Source of the DNA: Pantoea sp. IMH
GTDB taxonomy: Bacteria > Pseudomonadota > Gammaproteobacteria > Enterobacterales > Enterobacteriaceae
Assembly (NCBI RefSeq): GCF_000599885.1
Contig: NZ_JFGT01000004.1
Location: 62,001 to 126,000 of the forward strand
Direction of reading: 5' to 3'
Length of the DNA: 64,000 bases
Numbering within the stretch: the first letter of the stretch is position 1; each line of letters opens with the position of its first letter. Made by a program: the position numbers and the translations under genes. Positions 41,446-55,592 of the stretch are shown piece after piece. Under the pieces are notes generated by a model. That model ran no database searches. It saw only the letters and a list, made by a program, of their open reading frames with translations, and was not told the origin of the DNA.

Positions 41446-42966
41446 ATGTCGTTATCAGTTGTCTTTACTCGTGCCGCTATTGGTATCCAGGCCCCACTCG
41501 TTTCGGTAGAGGTTCATCTTAGCAACGGTCTGCCGGCCCTCTCACTGGTGGGACTACCTGAAACGACGGTCAAAGAAGCCCGGGAACGGGTGCGAAGCGC
41601 GATTATCAATTGTGGATTTACCTTTCCGGCAAAACGCATGACCGTCAATCTGGCACCAGCCGATCTGCCTAAAGAAGGGGGACGCTATGATCTTCCAATT
41701 GCTGTCGCTATCCTGGCCGCTTCTGAACAGGTTCCGGGTGAAAAACTGGACCGATATGAGTTTCTTGGGGAACTGGCGCTGACAGGAACATTGCGCGGCG
41801 TCGAAGGTGTTATTCCTGCAGCAATGGCCGCGCATGCTTCTCAGCGGCAGCCGATTCTGCCACAGGATAATTTTCAGGAAGCGGGGCTAATCAAAGAAGG
41901 GTATTGCCTGACTGGCAAACATCTGCTGGAAGTATGTGCGTTTCTGCATGGGCAATCTGAATTAACTACCGCGCAGTATGAACTACCGCCAATTTCCCGG
42001 CAGAAAGAAGATTTAAGCGACATTATCGGACAGTCACAGGCTAAAAGAGCATTAGAGATTACCGCAGCGGGAGGACATAATCTCCTGCTGATCGGCCCGC
42101 CGGGTACAGGTAAAACGATGCTGGCTACGCGTCTAAGCGGGTTACTTCCTCCCTTAAGCGAACATGAAGCGCTGGAGAGCGCTGCAATCGCGAGTCTGTT
42201 GAGTACCAGGGAGATGACGCGACAATGGCGTCAGAGGCCGTTCCGGACGCCTCACCACACCTCATCGCGCTACGCTTTGGTCGGTGGTGGCTCACTGCCT
42301 AAGCCTGGCGAAATTTCACTGGCGCACAATGGCGTATTATTTCTCGATGAATTGCCGGAATTCGAGCGTAAAACGCTGGATGCGCTAAGAGAGCCGCTTG
42401 AGTCTGGCGAGATAACGATTTCGCGTGCGCGCGCTAAAGTGACATTCCCTGCCCGTTTTCAACTGATCGCAGCAATGAACCCTAGTCCTACCGGACACTA
42501 TAATGGTCCTCACAACCGGTCTACGCCTCAGCAGGTGTTACGCTATCTTAGTAAGCTTTCGGGCCCCTTTCTTGACCGTTTCGATCTCTCGCTGGAAGTG
42601 CCGCTCCTGCCATCAGGGACGCTGAGTGGAAAAGAGCCGCCTGGAGAGAAAAGCGAGGTTGTACGCCAGAGAGTTCAGGCCGCCCGCAAACGCCAGCTAA
42701 AACGTTCTGGAAAAATCAATGCGGAACTGGAGCCGCAGGATATGCAGCATGCCTGCGACGTTAAACAGGAAGATGCGATATGGCTGGAAGGCGTTTTGAA
42801 TCAGCTAGGCCTTTCGGTACGTGCCTGGCAACGTATCCTGAAAGTAGCCAGGACGATAGCCGATCTGGCTGGTGAAGAACAGGTGATGCGGGTACACCTG
42901 AACGAAGCACTCAGTTACAGAGGTATCGATCGCTTACTTCTCCATCTTCATAAAAGCCTCGAATAA
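41446..42966 (+). CDS. yifB: ComM/YifB family Mg chelatase-like AAA ATPase
   Basis: 506 residues. In naturally competent relatives ComM is a hexameric helicase that extends recombination heteroduplexes; the role in enterobacteria is less clear. It has an N-terminal Lon-like domain (MSLSVVFTRAAIG), then AAA ATPase Walker A GPPGTGKT near residue 222 and Walker B VLFLDELPEF, and a C-terminal Mg chelatase-related domain. The ATG at 41446 has AAGGAG five bases upstream. It is divergent from ilvL. Confidence 0.94.
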   Translation: MSLSVVFTRAAIGIQAPLVSVEVHLSNGLPALSLVGLPETTVKEARERVRSAIINCGFTFPAKRMTVNLAPADLPKEGGRYDLPIAVAILAASEQVPGEKLDRYEFLGELALTGTLRGVEGVIPAAMAAHASQRQPILPQDNFQEAGLIKEGYCLTGKHLLEVCAFLHGQSELTTAQYELPPISRQKEDLSDIIGQSQAKRALEITAAGGHNLLLIGPPGTGKTMLATRLSGLLPPLSEHEALESAAIASLLSTREMTRQWRQRPFRTPHHTSSRYALVGGGSLPKPGEISLAHNGVLFLDELPEFERKTLDALREPLESGEITISRARAKVTFPARFQLIAAMNPSPTGHYNGPHNRSTPQQVLRYLSKLSGPFLDRFDLSLEVPLLPSGTLSGKEPPGEKSEVVRQRVQAARKRQLKRSGKINAELEPQDMQHACDVKQEDAIWLEGVLNQLGLSVRAWQRILKVARTIADLAGEEQVMRVHLNEALSYRGIDRLLLHLHKSLE

Positions 42967-42990
42967 AAAAGGGCCTTTCGGCCCTTTTTT
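42965..42990. terminator. Two-way terminator between yifB and maoP
   Basis: AAAAAAGGGCC-TTTC-GGCCCTTTTTT overlaps the yifB stop codon and gives T6 on both strands for the convergent yifB and maoP. Confidence 0.9.
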
Positions 42991-42995
42991 ATATC

Positions 42996-43334
42996 TTAAT
43001 CATCGCTGTCCGAATAGTCTTCGACGCCTTCCATTTGCGGTTTACCGCCGGACAGGGTATGAAAACGCTTGGGACGCTTGATGCGTGTCATATACTTTGA
43101 CCACACCCGTTCAGCTTCAGTTTGAGGTTCGCGAATACCGCGGCAGACCTCAATGAACAGGCGCTCTTCTTCCGTTACCGGATCACGTTTCGCCAGATCC
43201 AACTCGTTAAAAGCGTAACCATAACGCTCAAGTAGCTGGGCTTCTTTGATGGTGAAGTCACCGTGACGGGAGAACCCACGAGGATAATGTTTGTTATCAA
43301 AAAAACGATTAGTTGTTGCGAAGCTTTCCGCCAT
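42996..43334 (-). CDS. maoP: Macrodomain Ori organisation protein MaoP (YifE)
   Basis: In E. coli MaoP acts with the nearby maoS site to organise the Ori macrodomain. The start at 43334 ([20 protein letters not shown]) gives 112 residues, the E. coli length, and has GGAG upstream; a longer frame reaching 43418 has no homologous N-terminus. It is a basic, mostly helical protein ending in an acidic tail (DYSDSDD). Divergent from hdfR. I could not identify maoS with confidence. Confidence 0.93.
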   Translation of the reverse strand: MAESFATTNRFFDNKHYPRGFSRHGDFTIKEAQLLERYGYAFNELDLAKRDPVTEEERLFIEVCRGIREPQTEAERVWSKYMTRIKRPKRFHTLSGGKPQMEGVEDYSDSDD

Positions 43335-43411
43335 TTTACACGCTCCTGATTCTTTGATGGCCGTGCTATTTATGGCGCGGAGTATTAGATACGCTTGACA
43401 GAGTGTAAAAC

Positions 43412-43442
43412 AAAACATTTAAATCATAACGACAAATGTTTT
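43412..43442. promoter_or_regulatory. Inverted repeat upstream of hdfR
   Basis: AAAACATTT and AAATGTTTT (9-base arms) are separated by 13 bases, directly upstream of the hdfR ribosome site in the maoP-hdfR divergent region. The position suits a LysR-type autoregulatory operator or a leader hairpin. No experiment-based motif was available to test it. Confidence 0.35.
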
Positions 43443-43455
43443 TTTGGAGATGGAT

Positions 43456-44280
43456 GTGGATACGGAATTACTAAAAACCTTTCTTGAAGTGAGCAGAACC
43501 CGCCACTTTGGACGTGCCGCTGAAGCGCTCTATCTCACTCAGTCAGCGGTCAGCTTTCGTATCAGACAGCTGGAAACGCAGTTGGGGGTTAACCTGTTTA
43601 CCCGCCACCGCAATAATATCCGGCTGACTTCTGCCGGCGAGCGACTCCTTCCTTATGCTGAAAGCCTGATGAGCACATGGATGATGGCAAAAAAGGAAGT
43701 ATCACATACACAGCAGCATCACGAACTCTCTATTGGGGCAAGTGCATCGCTCTGGGAGGCTTATCTGACACCATGGCTACAGACGCTCTATGAGAACCGT
43801 GAAAGCCTCCACCTTGAAGCCCGGGTCGCACAGCGCCATCTGCTGGTAAAGCAGCTCCATGAGCGTCAGCTGGATTTATTGATCACGACCGAGGCACCCA
43901 AAATGGATGAGCTTACCAGTCAGCAAATCGGTCATGTCTCGCTAACACTGTGTCGGTCACGCAAGACGGATAAACGTGAAAAATATGATTACATCAAACT
44001 GGAATGGGGGGCGGATTTTCATCAGCATGAAAGCTATCTGGCGGGCGCAGATGATGTACCCGTTTTAACGACTACCTCGGCACATTTGACGCGCCAGCTG
44101 CTGCATACAACAGGTGCCTGCGCCTTTTTACCAGACGACTGGCATCGTGAATACCCTGATTTGGCAGTTATTCCAGATACGCCTGTAGTAAACAGACCAA
44201 TGTATGCTGTCTGGTTACAAAACAGCGATCAGCAGGCACACATCCGCCAGTTGCTCAAGTTCCCGGTAAATATAACTTAA
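43456..44280 (+). CDS. hdfR: LysR-type regulator HdfR
   Basis: In E. coli a repressor of flhDC that is itself repressed by H-NS. Starting at the GTG at 43456 gives [20 protein letters not shown] and 274 residues; GGAG lies six bases upstream of this GTG, so TTG and ATG codons at 43444 and 43450 are less likely. It has an N-terminal winged helix ([19 protein letters not shown]) and a variable effector domain. Next to the rRNA operon as in E. coli. Confidence 0.93.
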   Translation: MDTELLKTFLEVSRTRHFGRAAEALYLTQSAVSFRIRQLETQLGVNLFTRHRNNIRLTSAGERLLPYAESLMSTWMMAKKEVSHTQQHHELSIGASASLWEAYLTPWLQTLYENRESLHLEARVAQRHLLVKQLHERQLDLLITTEAPKMDELTSQQIGHVSLTLCRSRKTDKREKYDYIKLEWGADFHQHESYLAGADDVPVLTTTSAHLTRQLLHTTGACAFLPDDWHREYPDLAVIPDTPVVNRPMYAVWLQNSDQQAHIRQLLKFPVNIT

Positions 44281-44368
44281 TCCAGCTATAACGGAGAGGC
44301 TGGGAAACTGGCCTTGTTGATATAAAGTTGATCGTAATAAATTCGGGGCGGGGAGGTTTGTTACAGGC

Positions 44369-44398
44369 AAAAAAAATCCTTTGCCGAAGCAAAGGATT
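44369..44398 (-). terminator. rRNA operon terminator
   Basis: On the minus strand AATCCTTTGC-TTCG-GCAAAGGATT forms a 10-bp stem with an exceptionally stable TTCG loop and is followed by T6. It starts 7 bp after the CCA end of tRNA-Trp. Confidence 0.94.
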
Positions 44399-44404
44399 AT
44401 TTTC

Positions 44405-44480
<76 letters not shown>

Positions 44481-44488
44481 AAATAGGG

Positions 44489-44565
44489 TGGCGGAACGGA
44501 CGGGGCTCGAACCCGCGACCCCCTGCGTGACAGGCAGGTATTCTAACCAACTGAACTACCGCTCC
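44489..44565 (-). tRNA. aspT: tRNA-Asp (GTC)
   Basis: 77 nt with anticodon GTC in the loop CTGTCAC, acceptor GGAGCGG/CCGTTCC and encoded CCA. Between 5S and tRNA-Trp. Confidence 0.97.
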
Positions 44566-44663
44566 ACCGATTCTGTACTGACTTCAGACTGCGTCTGACT
44601 TCAGGTATTTCGCCCTTACCTTGTCAGAGGTAAGGTCACGACCCTGTTATAGGTCTTAAATTG

Positions 44664-44783
44664 ATGCCTGGCAGTTCCCTACTCTCGCATGGGGAGACCC
44701 CACACTACCATCGGCGCTACGGCGTTTCACTTCTGAGTTCGGCATGGGGTCAGGTGGGACCACCGCGCTACAGCCGCCAGGCA
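44664..44783 (-). rRNA. rrf: 5S ribosomal RNA
   Basis: 120 nt, minus strand from TGCCTGGCGGCTGTAGCGCG to CTGCCAGGCAT; the termini pair as the 5S helix I. Confidence 0.98.
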
Positions 44784-44796
44784 AATCTTGGTGCAC

Positions 44797-44916
44797 GAAA
44801 CGAATCTTTTTCACTGATGCCGCGTTGCCTGCGCTTGCAAAGTCAGTCACATACCTGAGTATGCTCCTTCCTTTCCGGCGCTTGCCGCCTTGCCTCAGCG
44901 CAAAATCTTTCGTTTC
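44797..44916. repeat. 120-nt imperfect palindrome in the 23S-5S spacer
   Basis: The spacer between 23S and 5S is 209 bp, roughly twice that of E. coli. It holds a 120-nt imperfect palindrome with matching ends (GAAACGAA and TTCGTTTC) and a perfect centre (CATAC-CTGA-GTATG), both symmetric about 44856.5. The core GGAGCATAC and TATGTGACTG resembles a dispersed palindromic element I recall in intergenic regions of several enterobacteria, but I could not search for it. It lies inside the pre-rRNA and would fold as a long hairpin between the 23S and 5S processing stems. Confidence 0.7.
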
Positions 44917-44992
44917 CGCTAATTCTCTATCCGGTACAGGCTGAAAATTGTTGCGTCTCTCATAACGCTCACCAGAACGCTTCTGGTGTTGT

Positions 44993-47895
<2,903 letters not shown>

Positions 47896-48027
47896 TCACA
47901 ACCCACAAGCGTCCCGCAGGATACTGTGTGCTGCAAGCATTTGAGAGACTCGAACACACCGGTCTGTTTATCCTTATTACGGAGGATAAACGCAGTGTGT
48001 CGTTTCAATTTTCAGCTTGTTCCGGAT

Positions 48028-48039
48028 TGTTAAAGAGCA
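48028..48039 (-). promoter_or_regulatory. boxA antitermination element before 23S
   Basis: TGCTCTTTAACA on the minus strand in the 16S-23S spacer, identical to the leader boxA at 49974-49985. It reloads NusB/S10 antitermination before 23S. Confidence 0.88.
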
Positions 48040-48113
48040 AATATCTCAGACATGGCTCGTAAGCCAGTTTTGAGATATTTCGTGGAGACACCTTTCACCT
48101 GTCACCAAGCAAG

Positions 48114-48188
48114 TGGCGTCCCCTAGGGGATTCGAACCCCTGTTGCCGCCGTGAAAGGGCGGAGTCCTAACCGCTAGACGAAGGGGAC
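48114..48188 (-). tRNA. gltU: tRNA-Glu (TTC)
   Basis: 75 nt, anticodon TTC in the loop CTTTCAC, acceptor GTCCCCT/AGGGGAC, CCA encoded. The only tRNA in the 16S-23S spacer, as in E. coli rrnC. The D loop is one base shorter than in E. coli. Confidence 0.96.
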
Positions 48189-48277
48189 ACAGAAGTGTCA
48201 CGACTTCGCAGCCGTCTTGCTCTAACGTTTCTATCAGACAATCTGTTGTGGACACTACGCGGGAAAGTATCTTCAGG

Positions 48278-49819
<1,542 letters not shown>

Positions 49820-49973
49820 AAAGCTTGATTTGCTTAAACACGTTAAGCGATGCTCAAGTGTAAAACACTCATAATGAATTTCATTATGTGTTCACTCTTA
49901 AGACTTGATATTTTTTGCGTCCGGAGACGCTGATATCAATCCTGCGAGTGCCCACACAGATTGTCTGATAAAT

Positions 49974-49985
49974 TGTTAAAGAGCA
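49974..49985 (-). promoter_or_regulatory. boxA antitermination element of the rRNA leader
   Basis: TGCTCTTTAACA on the minus strand, followed by the conserved leader sequence ATTTATCAGACAATCTGTGT. Confidence 0.92.
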
Positions 49986-50017
49986 GTGCCACATATCTCG
50001 TGTGGCGCGGGGTGCAG

Positions 50018-50045
50018 ATATTACGCTTTCCCGCTGAAGAGTCAA
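50018..50045 (-). promoter_or_regulatory. rRNA promoter P2
   Basis: Minus strand TTGACT (50045-50040), 16 bp, TAATAT (50023-50018). Confidence 0.9.
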
Positions 50046-50113
50046 GGAATTTCTCACTTTTCTCTTCCTGACCCGGCGACCGTTGAGTCGTTGTTCCGTG
50101 TCAGTGGAGGCGC

Positions 50114-50141
50114 ATTATAGGGAGTTCCTGACGGGTGACAA
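50114..50141 (-). promoter_or_regulatory. rRNA promoter P1
   Basis: Minus strand TTGTCA (50141-50136), 16 bp, TATAAT (50119-50114), followed by a GC-rich GCGCCTCC discriminator typical of stringent and growth-rate control. Confidence 0.93.
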
Positions 50142-50192
50142 GTGCTAATTTCAAAAAACTTTTCAACCGTCTACTTTTTACCCACAACAGCC

Positions 50193-51044
50193 TTAAACCG
50201 CCAGTTTTTCGAGCTTTGCGAAGCCATAACGTTGCAAAACGGGCGTTAACTGTACAGCCTGCTCGGTAGTTTCCAGACAAAAAGCGATATTATCATCAGC
50301 AGAGCGCGCATCAGGTGAAGCCTTTTCAAGTAGCCATACCGTTCTGCGTGCAATTGCCGCACCGGAATCCACCAGCCGCGTCCCCTCAGGCAAAACCTGC
50401 TGCAGCTCTTCATTAAGTAAGGGGAAATGCGTACAGCCGAGCACGACGGTATCTGGCGGCTCTTTCATCCGCAACCAGGGTTGCAGGATACGCCGGATAT
50501 CGTCCAGAGAGACCGGCAGCCCCTGTAGCTTAGCTTCGGCCAATTCCACCAGCTCCGCCGACCCTAACATCTCCGTTTTACATTCGCTGGCAAATCGCGC
50601 AACCAGTTCATGGGTGTAAGAACGTCTGACCGTGCCGCGGGTTGCAAGCAATCCGACAATACCGTTACGCGTTAATCTTGCTGCAGGTTTGATAGCGGGC
50701 ACCACACCCACTACGGGGAAATCAAAACGTTCACGAAGTGCGGGGAGCGTAACTGTGCTGGCGGAGTTACAGGCGATTACGACCAGCGCCAGAGGATAGC
50801 GACGGCTGACAGCCTCAACAATAGAGAGTACGCGCTCAACGATAAACTCCTCTGACTTTTCACCGTAAGGAAAAGCAACGTTATCGAAGGCGTACAGGTA
50901 GTGAAGATCCGGCAGCAGTTGCCGGATTTCCTCATAAACAGAAAGCCCCCCTACCCCAGAGTCAAACACCAGGATAGTAGGATGTGCATCAGAAGGTATA
51001 GCTGCCGCTGAGGTAGTATTCCCTTCCAGGGGTTTGATAGCCAT
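50193..51044 (-). CDS. murI: Glutamate racemase MurI
   Basis: Supplies D-glutamate for peptidoglycan. It has 283 residues from the ATG at 51044 ([15 protein letters not shown]). The two catalytic cysteines lie in VIACNSAS and LGCTHFPLL, and the N-terminal loop [15 protein letters not shown] is intact. Enterobacterial enzymes carry the extra N-terminal segment seen here and are activated by UDP-MurNAc-Ala. The first 56 bp lie inside the 3' end of btuB; a TTG at 51068 would extend the overlap. Confidence 0.95.
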   Translation of the reverse strand: MAIKPLEGNTTSAAAIPSDAHPTILVFDSGVGGLSVYEEIRQLLPDLHYLYAFDNVAFPYGEKSEEFIVERVLSIVEAVSRRYPLALVVIACNSASTVTLPALRERFDFPVVGVVPAIKPAARLTRNGIVGLLATRGTVRRSYTHELVARFASECKTEMLGSAELVELAEAKLQGLPVSLDDIRRILQPWLRMKEPPDTVVLGCTHFPLLNEELQQVLPEGTRLVDSGAAIARRTVWLLEKASPDARSADDNIAFCLETTEQAVQLTPVLQRYGFAKLEKLAV

Positions 51045-52854
51045 AGACCGTCTCATAATCTTTATCAAACAGGTTGGCTATTCTACCACGAACGGTGAGC
51101 GCTGATGTGACCGGGTACGACACGCCGAGATCCCATAAGCTTACGCCGCCAAGCTTAACGGTACGGGCTGTATTGAAGTCTTTATCGTAACGCTCGCCCA
51201 GATACTGATAGCTTAGCGACCAATCGAAATCATAAATAACTGTATCAAGTTGATATTTCACCTGCTGCTTAGCGCGACGAAGCAGGATTTCACTGGTTTC
51301 TGCATTACGGGGATCGACATAATCGTAAGAAATGCGATGTGAGATTGCGCCAGTCTCGAAAGAAGCCGTTGCCTCCACACCTTTAATGTTGGCCTTACCA
51401 ATATTGTAATAGGCACTGGTTGCCATATTGTAATCGATAAGATTGTCGATATCGTTACGATAGCCGGACAGACGCCATGTTACCGGTCCGGTTAACCCTT
51501 CAACGCCGCCTTCCCACTGCTTGCTCTCTTCGGGATCAAGGTTGCTGTTGCCGCCAAAACTGCCGAAAAGCTGCCCAAGTGTGGGGGCCTTAAAGGCTGT
51601 ACCGTAACTGGCAATCAAACGATATCCCGCCACAAACTCCCAGGCGGCACTGGTCTGCCAGGTGTTATGCCAGCCATATTCTGAATGATCGTCACCGCGA
51701 AGCGCACCTTCCAGCGTGACAGTTCCCACCATCTGCTGGGCGGTGGCGTAGATACCGGTATTGGTTGTTTCACGGCTGTCATTAACGGACCCGGTGCCGG
51801 GCTCGATAGTCTGCTTCTGCCAGTCGATCCCTCCGCTTACGCTACCGTTACCTACTGCAATATTATTTCCCCATTGCAGATTATATTGCTGAGAGTCATC
51901 CAGGGTTGAGGCAGCACCGTACCGTCCGAGATCCGGGCTGTAATTATAGTCTTTGGTATGACCGTAGCTGGCCGTCAGTTCTGACGAATAAACCCCGCTG
52001 TGGAAGCGCAGACCGCTATCCCAGGTCTGGCTATAAAGCTGGCGTGTATCAACAAAGGTATCTGGCCTGACGTAAGTTAAGCTGCTGTCATAAGCCGTTC
52101 TGTTATCGTAACCATAACCGCGAATGTACCCGCTAAATTCTTCATTAATCTGATGTTCTAAAGCACCATAGATCGTTTTACTCATAAAACCGTCACGATC
52201 TTTCTGCGCCGGCGTACCATAGACGTCAGGGTAGTTCGCCACAACATCGTACCCTTTGGTATAGGTATAGTTGCCCGCCAGCGTGACGCGAGTGTTCTCA
52301 CTAAGCATTTGCTGTGTCGAACCGTCATAAGACTGGTAACCTTTCGAGCCGACGCCAGCAGTCAGCGTGGTGCCCGGTTTTTCCCGCCCGGTAATGATAT
52401 TGACCACGCCGCCAATCGCATCCGAACCGTAAACGGCAGAGCGCGAGCCACGGATATACTCTATACGTTGAATAAGCGAGAGAGGGATCTGGCTGAGGTC
52501 TGAAGAACCACTGATACCCGCCTGATTAAGGCGGATACCATCGATTAGCACTAATATATGCCGCGATTCCGTTCCCCGGATAAACATGGAACTCTGCTGC
52601 CCCAGGCCGCCACTCTGCGCGATATCCACACCCGGCAGGCGCCGCATAACGTCCGCCACGCTTTTTGCCTGCCAGCGGTCGATCTCCTGGCGGGTAACCA
52701 CCGTCGTCGGTGCCAGCACAGAGGAGACAGGTTGGGCGAAACGGTTCGCGGTGGTCACCAGCGTCTGCTCCGCATCCTGTGCGAAGCCGTTTTGCGCCCA
52801 GAGGGAAATCGCCGTTGCGCTAAACGCCAACAGCGAGGTTTTATTATTTTTCAT
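50989..52854 (-). CDS. btuB: TonB-dependent vitamin B12 receptor BtuB
   Basis: Outer-membrane importer of cobalamin. It has 621 residues: signal peptide ending at about AQNGFAQ, TonB box QTLVTTA, plug domain with [11 protein letters not shown] equivalent ([14 protein letters not shown]) and the [15 protein letters not shown] segment, then a 22-strand barrel ending in the terminal Phe of LSGSYTF. The ATG at 52854 ([15 protein letters not shown]) is preferred to one four codons earlier because it opens the signal peptide. The ribosome site is weak, as expected for a gene whose initiation is set by the upstream cobalamin riboswitch. Confidence 0.97.
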   Translation of the reverse strand: MKNNKTSLLAFSATAISLWAQNGFAQDAEQTLVTTANRFAQPVSSVLAPTTVVTRQEIDRWQAKSVADVMRRLPGVDIAQSGGLGQQSSMFIRGTESRHILVLIDGIRLNQAGISGSSDLSQIPLSLIQRIEYIRGSRSAVYGSDAIGGVVNIITGREKPGTTLTAGVGSKGYQSYDGSTQQMLSENTRVTLAGNYTYTKGYDVVANYPDVYGTPAQKDRDGFMSKTIYGALEHQINEEFSGYIRGYGYDNRTAYDSSLTYVRPDTFVDTRQLYSQTWDSGLRFHSGVYSSELTASYGHTKDYNYSPDLGRYGAASTLDDSQQYNLQWGNNIAVGNGSVSGGIDWQKQTIEPGTGSVNDSRETTNTGIYATAQQMVGTVTLEGALRGDDHSEYGWHNTWQTSAAWEFVAGYRLIASYGTAFKAPTLGQLFGSFGGNSNLDPEESKQWEGGVEGLTGPVTWRLSGYRNDIDNLIDYNMATSAYYNIGKANIKGVEATASFETGAISHRISYDYVDPRNAETSEILLRRAKQQVKYQLDTVIYDFDWSLSYQYLGERYDKDFNTARTVKLGGVSLWDLGVSYPVTSALTVRGRIANLFDKDYETVYGYQTPGREYYLSGSYTF

Positions 52855-52939
52855 GGTAACTAGCATCCACTAAATCATGCAGGATGCCGCAGGCATACAA
52901 TCGATAGCACGCGATGACCGTATGAAGTGCGACGTAATT

Positions 52940-53093
52940 CCGGCAGGTCTTCGGGCTTGGAGGTGTCTGACGGATGATGACTTCCCACTTATATCAAGCA
53001 GTGTCTGCACGAGGCGCTCATCCCACTCTTCCTTACCGCTGCGCGTCAGCTCCAGCTTTTCACTGGATTCCCTTTTAACTGCAATCAGGCCGG
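52940..53093 (-). promoter_or_regulatory. Cobalamin (B12) riboswitch of btuB
   Basis: On the minus strand, P1 arms CCGGC and GCCGG enclose the conserved aptamer: AGGGAATCCAGTG, GAGCTGACGCGCAGCGGTAA, GACACTGC, GTGGGAAGTCATC and the B12 box AAGCCCGAAGACCTGCCGG. The order and sequence match the E. coli btuB leader. The expression platform lies in 52855-52939, where GCCTGCGGCATCC and GGATGC near the start codon can pair and hide the ribosome site when adenosylcobalamin is bound. Confidence 0.95.
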
Positions 53094-53233
53094 ATGCGCA
53101 GTTTATGCGCAAAGAAAACAGAAATCTATACGCCCAGACATCCGAAAACGCCTTAAGGCGGACAACGCTGGACATTAAGTGACGAATCCCTACAATCGCC
53201 GGGCAATAAAGGCCCTTCAACCCAGGATATACT

Positions 53234-54334
53234 ATGACGCCCGAACAGCTGCCGACAGAACACTACGATGCCCAACTTGAAGAAAAGGTCAGCCGCCTGA
53301 CATCACTGATGGCGCCTTTTTCCGCACCGGACGTTGAGGTATTTCGTTCGCCGGTCAGCCACTACCGGATGCGCGCGGAGTTTCGTATCTGGCACGACGG
53401 GGATGACCTCTACCATATCATTTTTGATCAGCAGACGCGGCAGCGCATCCGCGTCGACAGTTTCCCGGCAGCCAGCCGCTTAATCAATGAGCTGATGCCA
53501 AAACTGATCGAGGCTCTGCGCGACAATCCTGTGTTACGACACAAACTCTTCCAGATTGATTATCTCTCCACGATGAGCAATCAGATTGTGGTGTCGATGC
53601 TCTATCACCGCCCGCTGACGGCTGAGTGGCAGCAGGCCGCCGCCGTACTGCGCGATGCGCTGCGTGAAGAAGGCTACGATCTGCATCTCATCGGTCGCGC
53701 TACCAAAACGAAAATCTGCCTCGATCGCGATTTCGTCGATGAATGTCTGCCGGTGGCGGGCAAAAAAATTGTCTACCGTCAGGTTGAGAACAGTTTTACT
53801 CAGCCGAATGCGGCGATGAACATTCAGATGCTGGAGTGGGCGCTGGACGTTACCCAGAATGCCTGCGGCGATTTGCTGGAACTCTACTGCGGTAACGGCA
53901 ATTTTTCGTTAGCGCTGGCCCGCAATTTCCGTAAGGTCCTGGCGACAGAGATTGCCAAACCTTCCGTGGCTTCAGCCCAGTACAATATTGCCGTTAATGA
54001 GATTGATAACGTGCAGATTATCCGTATGTCAGCGGAGGAGTTCACTCAGGCGATGAAGGGAACGCGTACTTTCCATCGCCTTGAAGGGATTGATCTGACC
54101 AGCTATCAGTGTGAAACCATTTTTGTCGATCCGCCGCGCAGCGGCCTGGATGAAGAGACGGTGAAAATGGTGCAGGCCTACCCACGCATTCTGTATATCT
54201 CCTGCAATCCGGAGACGCTTTGTCAGAATCTGGCGACGCTGTCAGACACGCACAGCGTGACGCGGCTGGCGCTGTTTGACCAGTTTCCCTATACGCATCA
54301 TATGGAGTGCGGCGTGCTGCTGACGCGCCGCTAG
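53234..54334 (+). CDS. trmA: tRNA (uracil-5-)-methyltransferase TrmA
   Basis: Makes T54 (m5U54) in tRNAs using SAM. It has 366 residues, the E. coli length. SAM motif [16 protein letters not shown] near residue 218, [13 protein letters not shown] near 299 and the nucleophile Cys in YISCNPETL near 324. It is divergent from the btuB leader and convergent with yijD. Confidence 0.97.
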   Translation: MTPEQLPTEHYDAQLEEKVSRLTSLMAPFSAPDVEVFRSPVSHYRMRAEFRIWHDGDDLYHIIFDQQTRQRIRVDSFPAASRLINELMPKLIEALRDNPVLRHKLFQIDYLSTMSNQIVVSMLYHRPLTAEWQQAAAVLRDALREEGYDLHLIGRATKTKICLDRDFVDECLPVAGKKIVYRQVENSFTQPNAAMNIQMLEWALDVTQNACGDLLELYCGNGNFSLALARNFRKVLATEIAKPSVASAQYNIAVNEIDNVQIIRMSAEEFTQAMKGTRTFHRLEGIDLTSYQCETIFVDPPRSGLDEETVKMVQAYPRILYISCNPETLCQNLATLSDTHSVTRLALFDQFPYTHHMECGVLLTRR

Positions 54335-54339
54335 CAGGG

Positions 54340-54365
54340 AAAAGGGGCGACGCCGGCTCGCCCCT
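54340..54365 (-). terminator. Terminator after yijD
   Basis: AGGGGCGA-CGCCGGC-TCGCCCCT: an 8-bp stem followed on the minus strand by TTTT. It ends the fabR-yijD transcript; on the plus strand it lacks a T tract, so it stops trmA only weakly if at all. Confidence 0.75.
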
Positions 54366-54377
54366 GCAAACGTGTAT

Positions 54378-54737
54378 TCAGTCGTTTGATTTTTTGCGGG
54401 AACGCAGCTTCAACCCAATCCAGAACACCAGCGCGACCATCAGAATGGTCGGCACGAAATTGGAGCCGATCTCAGGGTATTCGGCACGCACGATGGCGCT
54501 GTAAAGCAGGATGCCCAGTAAAAAGAACGCCGCCGCAAGGCCGGGCATCCCATCAGGCATAGAACGATTCAGGTAACGCTGATGCAGGCACCAGGCGGAA
54601 AGACCCAGCGCGATAAGAGGAAAAACAGAGAACGGCACCAGCGAACTGAATAAAACGGCAAAAGAGCCGTTGATCGACAAACCGGTTAAAAACGCCAGCA
54701 GCAGCGTGCCTCTGTCCCGGCCGGGGGCTAAACTCAT
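54378..54737 (-). CDS. yijD: Inner-membrane protein YijD
   Basis: 119 residues with about four membrane segments and the conserved [20 protein letters not shown] start and [11 protein letters not shown]. Function unknown. It follows fabR after 11 bp, as in E. coli, so it shares its transcript. Confidence 0.93.
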   Translation of the reverse strand: MSLAPGRDRGTLLLAFLTGLSINGSFAVLFSSLVPFSVFPLIALGLSAWCLHQRYLNRSMPDGMPGLAAAFFLLGILLYSAIVRAEYPEIGSNFVPTILMVALVFWIGLKLRSRKKSND

Positions 54738-54748
54738 GTCACTCTCCT

Positions 54749-55390
54749 TTAGTCACGGGAAGTCAGCGTTACCGCCAGCCTCTCCTGTTCACGTCGATAC
54801 CAGTAATACGCACCTTTAGAAATCATTCTCAGCTGTAGCACCAGCCGCTCTTCCAGCTGGCGACGCTGATCAACATCAATATCCAGCGCTTCCGCACCGG
54901 CGTTGAACACGATAATGACCATCGCTTCCGCCTGCGCTTCGGTAAAGCTTCGCGGCATGCGGTTTTCGATTTCCAGATAGTCAGCCAGCTCGGCGATAAA
55001 ATGCTGGATCTCACGGGCTACAGCGGCACGAAACGCGGCTGAAGTACCGGAACGCTCCCGCAACAACAGACGGAAGGCGTTAGGATTATTGCCGATAAAT
55101 TCCATAAAGGTCGACACAGAGGTGCGGATAACGCTGCCCCCTTTTGCAATACGCTGGCGAGCCTGGCGCATTAACTGCCGCAGCATCAGTCCGCTCTCAT
55201 CGACCATTGTCAGACCCAGTTCATCAACATCCCGAAAATGTCGGTAGAAGGAGGTCGGCGCGATGCCGGCTTCGCGGGCAACTTCACGCAGGCTGAGGCT
55301 GGCAAAACTCCGTTCGGCACTCAGCTGGCTGAATGCTGCTTCAATCAGCGTACGCCTGGTCCTCTCTTTTTGCTGCGCTCTGATGCCCAT
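54749..55390 (-). CDS. fabR: Fatty-acid biosynthesis repressor FabR
   Basis: TetR-family repressor of fabA and fabB that senses the ratio of unsaturated to saturated acyl-thioesters. With the ATG at 55390 ([20 protein letters not shown]) it has 213 residues. The N-terminal helix-turn-helix is in [18 protein letters not shown]. An ATG three codons earlier (55399) has a slightly better AGG and cannot be excluded. Divergent from sthA. Confidence 0.94.
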   Translation of the reverse strand: MGIRAQQKERTRRTLIEAAFSQLSAERSFASLSLREVAREAGIAPTSFYRHFRDVDELGLTMVDESGLMLRQLMRQARQRIAKGGSVIRTSVSTFMEFIGNNPNAFRLLLRERSGTSAAFRAAVAREIQHFIAELADYLEIENRMPRSFTEAQAEAMVIIVFNAGAEALDIDVDQRRQLEERLVLQLRMISKGAYYWYRREQERLAVTLTSRD

Positions 55391-55592
55391 ATTCGCCATG
55401 ATACTGCCTGTTTGACTGACCAAAGCGGCACTATAACAAAAATTTCAGCGTACAGTTGCATCAACTTTGTGAATCCCTGTTAACACTCCCGTTTTGGTAA
55501 ATGATGGCAAAAACAGCAGTTAGAATTGGGAAGTGGTCAGCGAGATGTTAGAATATCGTTGAAAAATTGTATAAGAAATAGGACGTATCAGT

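Larger units (their letters stand above)
49820..50192 (-). promoter_or_regulatory. rRNA operon promoter and leader region
   Basis: 373 bp between murI and 16S, containing P1, P2, boxA and the left arm of the 16S processing stem, annotated separately where they can be placed. Upstream of P1 an A/T-rich GAAAAGTTTTTTGAAATT fits an UP element. Confidence 0.9.
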
